From: Sulfurovaceae bacterium
GTDB lineage: Bacteria; Campylobacterota; Campylobacteria; Campylobacterales; Sulfurovaceae
Assembly (NCBI GenBank): GCA_029933395.1
Contig: JAOZOG010000086.1
Coordinates: 1 to 8,331 of the forward strand
Direction: 5' to 3'
DNA length: 8,331 nucleotides
Part shown: in pieces, positions 1 through 5,655 of the stretch
How positions within the stretch are numbered: the first letter of the stretch is position 1
How the letters are laid out: every line of letters begins with the position of its first letter
Notes under the pieces: model-generated
Databases searched by the model: none
The model's input: only the letters and a program-made list of their open reading frames with translations
Told to the model about the DNA's origin: nothing
Translations under genes and position numbers: made by a program

Positions 1-770
1 AGCATGCCGTCACTTCGATGGGCCCTCTGGCAAAAGAGGGCTTCAAGCCTTTTTGCGCCATCTATTCCACCTTTTTGCAGAGAGGCTACGACCAGGTGAT
101 TCATGATATTGCGCTGATGGATCTGGGTGTCGCCTTCGCGATTGACAGAGCAGGGATTGTCGGAGAAGATGGAGAGACGCACCAGGGAGCATTCGATATC
201 TCCTATCTGCGTGCTATTCCTTCGATGACACTCTTCGCTCCCTACAATGAAACGACGATGAAGCTGGCGATGGCATTTGCCAAAGAGTATACGCATCCCT
301 GTGCTTTCCGATATCCCAGAGGGGCTTTCATGGCGGATGACTGCGAGAGCGAAGCTTTCGAGCTGGGAAAATCCAAGCTTCTCAAAGAGGGTAGAGATAC
401 ACTCTTTGTGGGGTATGGCAATGGTGTCGGACGGGCGATCAGGACCGCTGAACATCTCGATGATATCGATCCTGCGATACTCGACCTGAGATTTGTCAAG
501 CCTCTGGACCAGGAGAAGCTCGGTGAGCTTGCATCACGTTATTCGGAATGGTTTGTCTTCAGTGACAGTGCCAGAATGGGCGGTGTGGGGTCTGCACTGA
601 TGGAGTTTTTGAGTGATGCGCAGATCGGCAGTGTGAGGCTGACGACCTTTGAATATGAAGACAACTTCATTACCCATGGAAAGACGAAGTTGGTGGAGGA
701 GTCTTTGGGGCTTCTGCCTGAGCAGCTGGCTGCAAAAGTGAAAGCACATATAGAAAAACATAAAGGATAG
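1..770 (+). CDS. dxs: 1-deoxy-D-xylulose-5-phosphate synthase, C-terminal part (5' end outside window)
   Basis: Cytoplasmic thiamine-diphosphate enzyme that condenses pyruvate with glyceraldehyde 3-phosphate to make DXP, the entry point of the MEP isoprenoid pathway and a precursor of thiamine and pyridoxal phosphate. The reading frame is open to the left edge (first full codon at position 3, reading HAVTSMGPLAKEGFKP), so the ATG at 18 is internal. What remains is the transketolase-like pyrimidine-binding domain and the C-terminal domain. Family motifs are intact: AIYSTFLQRGYDQ, AIDRAG, then EDGETHQGAFD, which carries the Asp and His equivalent to E. coli D427 and H431, and FRYPRG with the substrate-binding Arg. 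The ThDP-binding N-terminal half is missing only because the window begins inside the gene. metK starts two bases after the stop and its ribosome binding site lies within the last dxs codons, so the two are probably cotranscribed and translationally coupled. Confidence 0.96.
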   Translation, partial: HAVTSMGPLAKEGFKPFCAIYSTFLQRGYDQVIHDIALMDLGVAFAIDRAGIVGEDGETHQGAFDISYLRAIPSMTLFAPYNETTMKLAMAFAKEYTHPCAFRYPRGAFMADDCESEAFELGKSKLLKEGRDTLFVGYGNGVGRAIRTAEHLDDIDPAILDLRFVKPLDQEKLGELASRYSEWFVFSDSARMGGVGSALMEFLSDAQIGSVRLTTFEYEDNFITHGKTKLVEESLGLLPEQLAAKVKAHIEKHKG

Positions 771-772
771 GA

Positions 773-1930
773 ATGGCTAAAGAGTATATTTTTACAAGTG
801 AATCGGTTACAGAAGGACACCCCGACAAAATGGCGGATCAGATTTCCGATGCGATACTGGACTATATCATCGAGCGGGATGCGCATGCGCGTGTCGCATG
901 TGAAACGCTGCTGAGTAACGGGTTTTGTGTCATTGCGGGAGAGTTGAAGACGCAAACTTATGCCCCGATGCAGGAGATCGCCAGAGAGGTGATACGTGGG
1001 ATTGGATATACGGATGCTTCATATGGTTTTGACTACCGGAGTGCCGGCGTTCTCAATGGTGTCGGAGAGCAGAGCCCGGATATCAACCAGGGAGTCGACC
1101 AGAGTAGCGGCGAGATCGGAGCGGGTGACCAGGGGCTGATGTTCGGCTTTGCCTGCAAAGAGACAGCAGAGTTGATGCCGCTGCCCATCTCGCTGGCACA
1201 TAAGATCACTGCCAAACTTGCAGAAGTGAGAAAAAATGGTGAAATCCCCTTCCTTCGGCCCGATGGAAAAGCGCAGGTGAGCGTGAAGTATGTCGATGAC
1301 AAGCCTGTGGCGATCGATACCATTGTTGTTTCGACGCAGCATCACCCGAATGTTTCTCTGCAAAAAGTGCAGGAAGAGGTAATGAGCAAAGTGATCAAAG
1401 AGGTGATTCCTGCAGATCTGCTGACAGATGATATTACCTACCACATCAACCCGACAGGGCGCTTTGTGATCGGGGGGCCACAGGGGGATGCCGGCTTGAC
1501 CGGACGTAAAATTATCGTCGATACTTATGGTGGCAGCTGTCCCCATGGCGGCGGTGCCTTTTCGGGGAAAGATCCGACCAAGGTAGACCGTAGTGGTGCC
1601 TATGCTGCGCGACATGTCGCCAAAAACCTTGTGGCATCAGGGGCGTGTGAGCGAGCGACGATCCAGGTTGCCTATGCGATCGGCGTCGCGAAGCCGGTTT
1701 CCATCTATGTCGATACCCATAATACCAATGTGGTAGATGAAGCGAAGATCGTTGCCTGTGTGGAGGAGCTCTTCGATTTGACACCCAGGGGAATCATCGA
1801 ATCACTCGATCTTCTCAGGCCGATTTACCGTAAAACAGCAGCCTATGGGCACTTTGGAAGGGAAGAGGAGAATTTCACCTGGGAAAAATTGGACAGAGTC
1901 GATGAAATTCGTTCTTTTCTGGGTCTGTAG
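773..1930 (+). CDS. metK: S-adenosylmethionine synthetase (methionine adenosyltransferase)
   Basis: Makes S-adenosylmethionine from methionine and ATP, releasing phosphate and diphosphate. It is a cytoplasmic enzyme, tetrameric in the well-studied homologues. The 385 residues match the usual bacterial length (E. coli 384). The three-domain family signatures are all present: GHPDK at residues 15-19 (ATP site), ACETLL around 42-47, GAGDQG at 116-121 and the glycine-rich loop GGGAFSGKDPTK at 259-270 followed by VDRS. The ATP and metal ligands expected in these motifs (His16, Asp18, Lys19, Asp119, Lys266, Lys270) are all there. The ATG is chosen because AAAGGA at 762-767 precedes it by 5 bases and because MetK proteins begin with this MAKEYIFTSESVTEGHPDK-like stretch. 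No SAM riboswitch can precede it, as only two bases separate it from dxs. I see no clear terminator behind it. Confidence 0.98.
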   Translation: MAKEYIFTSESVTEGHPDKMADQISDAILDYIIERDAHARVACETLLSNGFCVIAGELKTQTYAPMQEIAREVIRGIGYTDASYGFDYRSAGVLNGVGEQSPDINQGVDQSSGEIGAGDQGLMFGFACKETAELMPLPISLAHKITAKLAEVRKNGEIPFLRPDGKAQVSVKYVDDKPVAIDTIVVSTQHHPNVSLQKVQEEVMSKVIKEVIPADLLTDDITYHINPTGRFVIGGPQGDAGLTGRKIIVDTYGGSCPHGGGAFSGKDPTKVDRSGAYAARHVAKNLVASGACERATIQVAYAIGVAKPVSIYVDTHNTNVVDEAKIVACVEELFDLTPRGIIESLDLLRPIYRKTAAYGHFGREEENFTWEKLDRVDEIRSFLGL

Positions 1931-1966
1931 AGGATCGTTTTAAAGAATTATTCAATCAACTTTGGC

Positions 1967-1972
1967 TATAGT
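1967..1972 (+). promoter_or_regulatory. Possible -10 element for the ferredoxin gene
   Basis: TATAGT preceded by TTTGGC in an AT-rich 71-base gap between metK and the ferredoxin gene. Campylobacterota promoters typically have a strong -10 and T-rich sequence rather than a -35. The fit here is fair, and the upstream T-rich tract is weaker than for ndk or fabH. Readthrough from metK is an equally good alternative. Confidence 0.3.
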
Positions 1973-2001
1973 TTTGTGTATTTTGATTTTAAGGAGAACA
2001 A

Positions 2002-2277
2002 ATGGCAGTAATCATTACAGATACCTGTATCAACTGTGCGGCATGTATCGATGAGTGTCCGGTAGAAGCGATCGTAGATGAGGATGATAACCCAACGGGT
2101 GAAGAGATCTACTACGTTTATCCAGACAAGTGTGTAGAGTGTGTAGGATACCACGATGTACCTGCATGTGCCGAAGCATGTCCTACAGAGGGATGTATCC
2201 AGTGGGATGATCCCGTAGAGGGTATGCCTGTCGCTGAAAACAGAGGCGAAAAAGGTACTCCGGTCATCGAAGACTAA
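2002..2277 (+). CDS. fdxA: 2[4Fe-4S] ferredoxin, Allochromatium (Alvin) type
   Basis: Small soluble electron carrier of 91 residues with two [4Fe-4S] sites. The first motif is C9-x2-C12-x2-C15-x3-C19-P. The second is C44-x2-C47-x8-C56-x3-C60-P, with the long loop between its second and third cysteines that marks the Alvin/YfhL-type ferredoxins. A ninth cysteine (C65) and an acidic C-terminal tail of about 25 residues follow. The protein is rich in Asp and Glu, as expected for a carrier that docks to oxidoreductases. Homologues in Helicobacter are called FdxA. Their partners include pyruvate and 2-oxoglutarate oxidoreductases, but nothing in this window identifies the partner here. AAGGAG at 1991-1996, 5 bases before the ATG, is a strong ribosome binding site and suggests high expression. 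The gene ends in adjacent in-frame stops, TAA TGA. It stands alone between metK and a pair of hairpins. Confidence 0.93.
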   Translation: MAVIITDTCINCAACIDECPVEAIVDEDDNPTGEEIYYVYPDKCVECVGYHDVPACAEACPTEGCIQWDDPVEGMPVAENRGEKGTPVIED

Positions 2278-2285
2278 TGAGCATC

Positions 2286-2325
2286 GCCCAATCGGGCAAC
2301 CCCCCCTCGGGGGAACTCTCTTTCT
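2286..2325 (+). terminator. Tandem hairpins after the ferredoxin gene, probable terminator
   Basis: Two small GC-rich stems lie back to back just after the ferredoxin stop codons. The first is GCCC-AATC-GGGC at 2286-2297. The second pairs four C with four G (2302-2305 with 2310-2313) around a CTCG loop inside a run of seven C and five G. A pyrimidine-rich stretch (ACTCTCTTTCTT) follows in place of a clean T-run. It probably ends the ferredoxin transcript or protects its 3' end. The missing uninterrupted T-run lowers confidence. Confidence 0.5.
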
Positions 2326-2342
2326 TAATATTCCTTTAATCA

Positions 2343-2357
2343 TTTTTTCGCTAAAAT
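2343..2357 (+). promoter_or_regulatory. Promoter for ndk: T-tract plus TAAAAT -10
   Basis: TTTTTTCGCTAAAAT, a six-T tract leading directly into a GCTAAAAT-type -10 (TAAAAT at 2352-2357). This is the usual housekeeping sigma factor promoter form in Campylobacterota, where periodic T-rich DNA replaces a -35 box. The start would be near 2364, leaving an untranslated leader of about 69 bases before ndk. It lies just downstream of the ferredoxin hairpins, consistent with a new transcript starting here. Confidence 0.6.
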
Positions 2358-2432
2358 CCGCGCCTAATACTTTAATCATGCCACTATTTCGGCTTAATGT
2401 GAAGTAAATATTCAATTTTTAGGAAATGCAGA

Positions 2433-2846
2433 ATGGAACAGACACTATCAATCATCAAGCCCGACGCAGTCAAGAAAAACGTCATAGGGAAGATTCTCGC
2501 AAGATTTGAAGAGGCAGGCCTCAGAATCGCAGCGACCAAGAAGATCCAGTTGAGCAAAGCGGATGCAGAAGCTTTTTATGCCATTCACGCCGAGAGACCT
2601 TTCTTTGCAGATCTGGTAGAGTTCATGATCTCCGGTCCTGTGGTTGTCACTATTCTCGAGGGTGAAGATGCTGTTGCCAAAAACAGAGAACTGATGGGTG
2701 CAACGAACCCAAAAGAAGCAGCAGCCGGTACAATCAGAGCGGATTTTGCAGAGAGTATCGATGCCAATGCGGTTCACGGAAGTGACTCTCTGGAAAATGC
2801 AGAGATCGAAATCGCCTTCTTCTTTGCCCGCAGAGAGATCAGCTAG
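2433..2846 (+). CDS. ndk: Nucleoside diphosphate kinase
   Basis: Transfers the gamma phosphate of a nucleoside triphosphate (usually ATP) to other nucleoside diphosphates through a phosphohistidine intermediate, keeping NTP and dNTP pools balanced. The 137 residues are the standard length. It opens with EQTLSIIKPDAV, the conserved start strand with the KPDAV motif at 9-13, and carries the catalytic histidine as H115 in NAVHGSDS. The family's MxGxTNPxEAxxGTIR region is present as MGATNPKEAAAGTIR at 88-102. AGGA at 2421-2424 lies 8 bases before the ATG. A nearer ATG at 2426 is out of frame. The DUF177 gene follows within 11 bases without a terminator, so ndk appears to lead the operon that includes rpmF and plsX. 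Confidence 0.98.
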   Translation: MEQTLSIIKPDAVKKNVIGKILARFEEAGLRIAATKKIQLSKADAEAFYAIHAERPFFADLVEFMISGPVVVTILEGEDAVAKNRELMGATNPKEAAAGTIRADFAESIDANAVHGSDSLENAEIEIAFFFARREIS

Positions 2847-2857
2847 GCGACACCCCA

Positions 2858-3232
2858 GTGAAGATACTGTTTGACAAAGTTGGCCAAAGCGCCAAACCTT
2901 TTCATGAAACAATAGACGGTATCGTACTGGACGGTATTCTCCAAAAAAGCGGCTACCATCGGGTAGTGCTCCATGGAGAAATGAAGGGAAACGTGCCCGT
3001 GTCTTGCAATCGATGCGGGAAGCATTTTGATCAAAGCGTCGATATGCCGCTCAAGCTGACCATCAGTGATCAGTTTGTAGAAGATAAAGATGATTTGGAT
3101 ATAATCGAGTTTTTGGATGGCACCATTGATGTCTCATTCATTTTGCAAAGCGAGATCAATACCATCACGAGTGAGTATCACTATTGCGAGAATTGTCGGG
3201 AGAGTGACGAAGCATTTGAGATGGAATTTTGA
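2858..3232 (+). CDS. YceD/DUF177 family protein with two CxxC pairs
   Basis: A 124-residue protein of the YceD (DUF177) family, whose gene sits directly before rpmF in very many bacteria. E. coli YceD and plant DUF177 proteins have been linked to 23S rRNA accumulation and processing, but the biochemical mechanism is not settled. Visible features are VPVSCNRCGKHF (C50-x2-C53), an acidic middle (EDKDDLDIIEF at about 75-85), the DVSFILQSEI helix region at 91-100, and a second pair YCENC (C110-x2-C113). The two pairs could bind one zinc ion as a split zinc ribbon; that is inferred. The start is a GTG at 2858, 11 bases after ndk, with only a weak AGGCGA-like site ahead. No ATG offers a better match to family length, so translation probably depends on coupling to ndk. 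The placement before rpmF supports the assignment more than sequence identity does. Confidence 0.85.
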   Translation: MKILFDKVGQSAKPFHETIDGIVLDGILQKSGYHRVVLHGEMKGNVPVSCNRCGKHFDQSVDMPLKLTISDQFVEDKDDLDIIEFLDGTIDVSFILQSEINTITSEYHYCENCRESDEAFEMEF

Positions 3233-3238
3233 AAAGAA

Positions 3239-3258
3239 CGGAATTTTTCCGCTAAATA
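3239..3258 (+). promoter_or_regulatory. Possible internal promoter or small hairpin before rpmF
   Basis: TTTTTCCGCTAAATA resembles the T-tract plus GCTAAAAT promoter seen before ndk, with TAAATA (3253-3258) as a candidate -10. The same stretch contains a perfect inverted repeat, CGGAA-TTT-TTCCG (3239-3251). A start site here would give a leader of about 15 bases. The match is weaker than for ndk, so this is tentative. A second candidate, TACAAT at 3262-3267, lies too near the ribosome binding site. Confidence 0.3.
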
Positions 3259-3279
3259 AATTACAATAAAGGATAAAAT

Positions 3280-3432
3280 ATGGCAGTACCAAAGAGACGC
3301 GTCAGTAAGACGAGAGCTGCAAAGCGAAGAACACACTACAAGCTGACACTTCCAAGACCAGTTAAAGATGCTGATGGAACGTGGAGAATGCCTCACCATA
3401 TGAATATGACAACAGGCGAATACAAGTCTTAA
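3280..3432 (+). CDS. rpmF: 50S ribosomal protein L32
   Basis: Structural protein of the large ribosomal subunit. Only 50 codons long, it begins MAVPKRRVSKTRAAKRRTHY and ends with TGEYKS. The VPKRRVSKT(R)AAKRR start is the L32 hallmark, and the high Lys/Arg content fits an rRNA-binding protein. Unlike the zinc-ribbon L32 forms with two CxxC pairs, it has no cysteine at all, so it belongs to the zinc-independent form. It is shorter than the E. coli protein (57 aa) but in the range of Campylobacterota L32. AAAGGA at 3268-3273 lies 6 bases before the ATG. It sits between its usual partners, YceD/DUF177 upstream and plsX downstream. The final A of its TAA stop is the first base of the plsX ATG, so translation of plsX is probably coupled to it. 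Confidence 0.97.
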   Translation: MAVPKRRVSKTRAAKRRTHYKLTLPRPVKDADGTWRMPHHMNMTTGEYKS

Positions 3433-4451
3433 TGCAGGGTAAAAACCCAGTAATCAGGATAGCGATTGATGCGATGGGAGGGGATTTTGGTCCCGAACCC
3501 ATTCTTGATGGTGCGATACAGGCATTGAGAGAAAAAAACTACATGCCTGTTTTTGTGGGCGACAAGGAGGAGATCTTAGCGCTTCTTCCTCCCAACTTTG
3601 TCAGCAAAGTAGAAATCGTGGAAGCTTCCGATGTCATCTCGATGAGTGACCATGCGACCAATGCACTGCGCAGGAAAGAGTCTTCGATCTACAAAGCCAT
3701 TGAGCTGGTTCGCAATAAAGAGGCAGATGCTGTTGTCTCTGCCGGCCACAGTGGTGCGACAATGACACTGGCAACCTTGAGAATCGGCCGCCTTCCCCAT
3801 ATCTCCAAACCCGCATTGGCAACACTGATGCCTACACTCGGCGACTCCAAGACACTGGTGCTGGATGTCGGTGCCGTAGTGGACTGCAAAGCACAGAACC
3901 TTTATGAATTTGGGGCGATGGGTGAAGCGTACGCACAGAAGATTATGGGCATCGACAATCCCCAGGTGGGACTCCTGGCGAATGGTGAAGAGCCCAGCAA
4001 GGGCAACGAACTGACCAAAGAGGCATTCAAGCTTCTGGAGCATCTGGATGGTTTTGTCGGAAACGTCGAGGGCAGAGATATCTTCAACGGGTCGGTTCAT
4101 GTGGTTGTCTGTGACGGATTTACCGGGAATATTCTTCTCAAGGCCAGTGAGGGCGTTGTGACAACGATCTTCAGTATGATGAAGCAGCATATACGAAAAT
4201 CCCTGCCGGCAAAGTTCGGTGCACTGCTGATGAAGAAAAAAGTCTTTACCAACCTCAAAAAGCAGGTCGACTATGAAGAGTATGGCGGGGCACCTCTGCT
4301 GGGTGTCGACGGATGTGCGATCGTCAGCCACGGCAGCAGCAGTGCCAAGGCAATCAAAAATGCGATATTCCAGGCGATCAGCTATACCAAATCCGATGTC
4401 AATGCGACGATCGAAGCACTACTTGTAGATGGGAGAGCGTCGAAACAATAG
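3432..4451 (+). CDS. plsX: Phosphate acyltransferase (acyl-ACP:phosphate transacylase)
   Basis: Converts acyl-ACP and phosphate to acyl-phosphate, the acyl donor used by PlsY for lysophosphatidate synthesis. It is a peripheral membrane enzyme. The 339-residue product has the family opening IRIAIDAMGGDFGPEP, then VSAGHSGA, LVLDVGAVVDC, GEEPSKGN, the signature GNVEGRDIFNG and CDGFTGNILLKASEG, and a C-terminal GGAPLLGVDG with SHGSSS. The ATG at 3432 overlaps the rpmF stop (TAATG) and leaves six residues before the conserved IRIAIDAMGG. An upstream GTG at 3381 in the same frame would overlap rpmF by 52 bases and add a non-family N terminus, so it is not used. The ribosome binding site is weak, consistent with coupling to rpmF. 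A short hairpin (GGGT-AAAA-ACCC, 3437-3448) lies just inside the gene. A terminator-like stem overlaps the stop codon. Confidence 0.97.
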   Translation: MQGKNPVIRIAIDAMGGDFGPEPILDGAIQALREKNYMPVFVGDKEEILALLPPNFVSKVEIVEASDVISMSDHATNALRRKESSIYKAIELVRNKEADAVVSAGHSGATMTLATLRIGRLPHISKPALATLMPTLGDSKTLVLDVGAVVDCKAQNLYEFGAMGEAYAQKIMGIDNPQVGLLANGEEPSKGNELTKEAFKLLEHLDGFVGNVEGRDIFNGSVHVVVCDGFTGNILLKASEGVVTTIFSMMKQHIRKSLPAKFGALLMKKKVFTNLKKQVDYEEYGGAPLLGVDGCAIVSHGSSSAKAIKNAIFQAISYTKSDVNATIEALLVDGRASKQ

Positions 4452-4480
4452 AGGTTCTCACCTCTCTTTCTGCTTTTTTT
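4450..4480 (+). terminator. Terminator-like hairpin overlapping the plsX stop codon
   Basis: A perfect 6-base stem, AGAGGT (4450-4455) with ACCTCT (4460-4465) around a TCTC loop, followed by CTTTCTGC and a run of seven T (4474-4480). The left arm uses two bases of the plsX TAG stop. It probably ends most of the ndk-YceD-rpmF-plsX transcript. The 8-base gap between stem and T-run is longer than ideal, so termination may be partial. Confidence 0.58.
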
Positions 4481-4516
4481 GAACCCATTCTCTTCTCACT
4501 ATTCTGTATAACTCTC

Positions 4517-4534
4517 AATTTTTTATGGTAAAAT
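4517..4534 (+). promoter_or_regulatory. Promoter for fabH: T-tract plus extended -10
   Basis: CAATTTTTTATGGTAAAAT contains a six-T tract followed by TGG-TAAAAT (-10 at 4529-4534), an extended -10 of the kind common in Campylobacterota. The predicted start near 4541 gives a leader of about 20 bases. It lies downstream of the hairpin at the plsX stop, so fabH can be expressed apart from plsX. Confidence 0.6.
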
Positions 4535-4560
4535 GACAGCACTTTTATCCAAGGATATCT

Positions 4561-5580
4561 ATGTCACCTTCTACCCCGATTTATGCCTCCTTCCGATCGA
4601 TCGGAGCATATGTTCCCGAAAAGATTCTAAGCAACAGCGATTTGGAAGCGATGGTCGATACGACTGATGAGTGGATCACGAAACGAACAGGAATCAAAGA
4701 GCGGCGTATTGCTGCCAAAGATGAGTATACCAGTGATATGGGGGCAAAAGCCTCCGAAAAAGCGATCGAGAGAGCAGAGATCGACAAGAGTGAGATCGAT
4801 CTGGTCATCTGTGCGACAGTGACACCGGACTACTTCAATATGCCCTCGACAGCCTGCATCATTTCGGACAAACTGGGTATCAGAAATGTACAGGCTTTTG
4901 ATATCTCCGCTGCCTGCAGCGGGTTTGTCTATCTGCTCTCTATCGCCAAAGCTTTCATTGAGTCAGGCATGAAGAAGAATGTTTTGATTATCGGGGCGGA
5001 AAAATTTTCCTCTATTGTTGACTACACCGACAGAGGGACATGTATCCTTTTTGGCGACGGCGCGGGTGCCGCGGTCATCTCTGCGACGACCGACAAAGAA
5101 GAAGCAATTATCGATATCCACGCCAGTGCCGATGGTTCTTATGCTGACTTCCTGGTGACACCGGCACCGGGTTCGATCCATCCGGTCAGTCAGGCAGTGA
5201 TTGACGAGGGGCTCAATTTTGTCCAGATGAAAGGGAATGAAACTTTCAAGCTGGCCGTCAAAACATTGACAAAAGATGTGGTAGAGATACTCAAAGAGAA
5301 TCATATCAAAGCGGAAGATGTTCCCCATTTCATTCCTCATCAGGCAAACTACCGTATCATCAAGGCGGTAGGGGATGCCCTGAAGATGACCGAAGATCAG
5401 GTAGTGCTGACCGTAGGAAAGTATGGAAACACATCGGCAGCATCTATCCCGATGGCGATCAATGATATCTATGAATCAGGCAGACTCAAGCATGGTGACC
5501 TGATGCTGCTCGACACCTTTGGCGGTGGATTGACATGGGCCAGTGCACTGCTGCCGTTTGCAGGGAAAACCAAGTCGTAG
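4561..5580 (+). CDS. fabH: 3-oxoacyl-[acyl-carrier-protein] synthase III
   Basis: Initiates type II fatty acid synthesis in the cytoplasm by condensing acetyl-CoA with malonyl-ACP to acetoacetyl-ACP. The 339-residue thiolase-fold protein carries the complete KAS III triad: Cys119 in SAACSGF, His260 in PHQANYRII and Asn290 in KYGNTSAAS. The N-terminal SIGAYVPEKILSN and DEWITKRTGIKERRIA, and the C-terminal DTFGGGLTWASALL, are also typical. The ATG at 4561 has AAGGAT at 4551-4556. It leaves about seven residues before the conserved YASFRSIGAY, slightly longer than many FabH. In E. coli fabH follows plsX in one operon. Here the order is kept, but a terminator-like stem and a separate promoter lie between them, and no fabD, fabG or acpP follows. 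The gene converges on dnaX with a 75-base gap in which I see no convincing terminator. Confidence 0.97.
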   Translation: MSPSTPIYASFRSIGAYVPEKILSNSDLEAMVDTTDEWITKRTGIKERRIAAKDEYTSDMGAKASEKAIERAEIDKSEIDLVICATVTPDYFNMPSTACIISDKLGIRNVQAFDISAACSGFVYLLSIAKAFIESGMKKNVLIIGAEKFSSIVDYTDRGTCILFGDGAGAAVISATTDKEEAIIDIHASADGSYADFLVTPAPGSIHPVSQAVIDEGLNFVQMKGNETFKLAVKTLTKDVVEILKENHIKAEDVPHFIPHQANYRIIKAVGDALKMTEDQVVLTVGKYGNTSAASIPMAINDIYESGRLKHGDLMLLDTFGGGLTWASALLPFAGKTKS

Positions 5581-5655
5581 AGACAGACAAGTTCAAAAGC
5601 CCCAATTCACGAAGGGTGTGATATATATTTGTCTCCACTCCTCATCTGCAGAAAA

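Noticed and set aside
1019..1615. 198-codon open frame on the minus strand inside metK
   Set aside because: Shadow of an intact, strongly conserved gene; no family motif or promoter of its own.
3381..3431. Upstream GTG start for plsX adding 17 residues
   Set aside because: Overlaps nearly a third of rpmF, adds no family sequence and lacks a ribosome binding site. The ATG at 3432 fits PlsX length.
3532..3539. A AAA AAC slippery heptamer in plsX (GAA AAA AAC) as a programmed frameshift
   Set aside because: PlsX is a complete single-frame protein, the shifted frame ends after roughly 40 codons with no meaningful product, and the match is likely chance. It shows that A7 runs alone are weak evidence.
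3576..4331. 251-codon open frame on the minus strand
   Set aside because: Lies wholly antisense to plsX, has no recognisable domain or good ribosome binding site, and is Cys/His-rich in the way antisense shadows are.
5580..5636. GAGACA...TGTCTC inverted repeat between fabH and dnaX as a bidirectional terminator
   Set aside because: The arms are only 6 bases and separated by more than 40 bases, with no T-run on either side; the inner CCC/GGG pairing is also too short.
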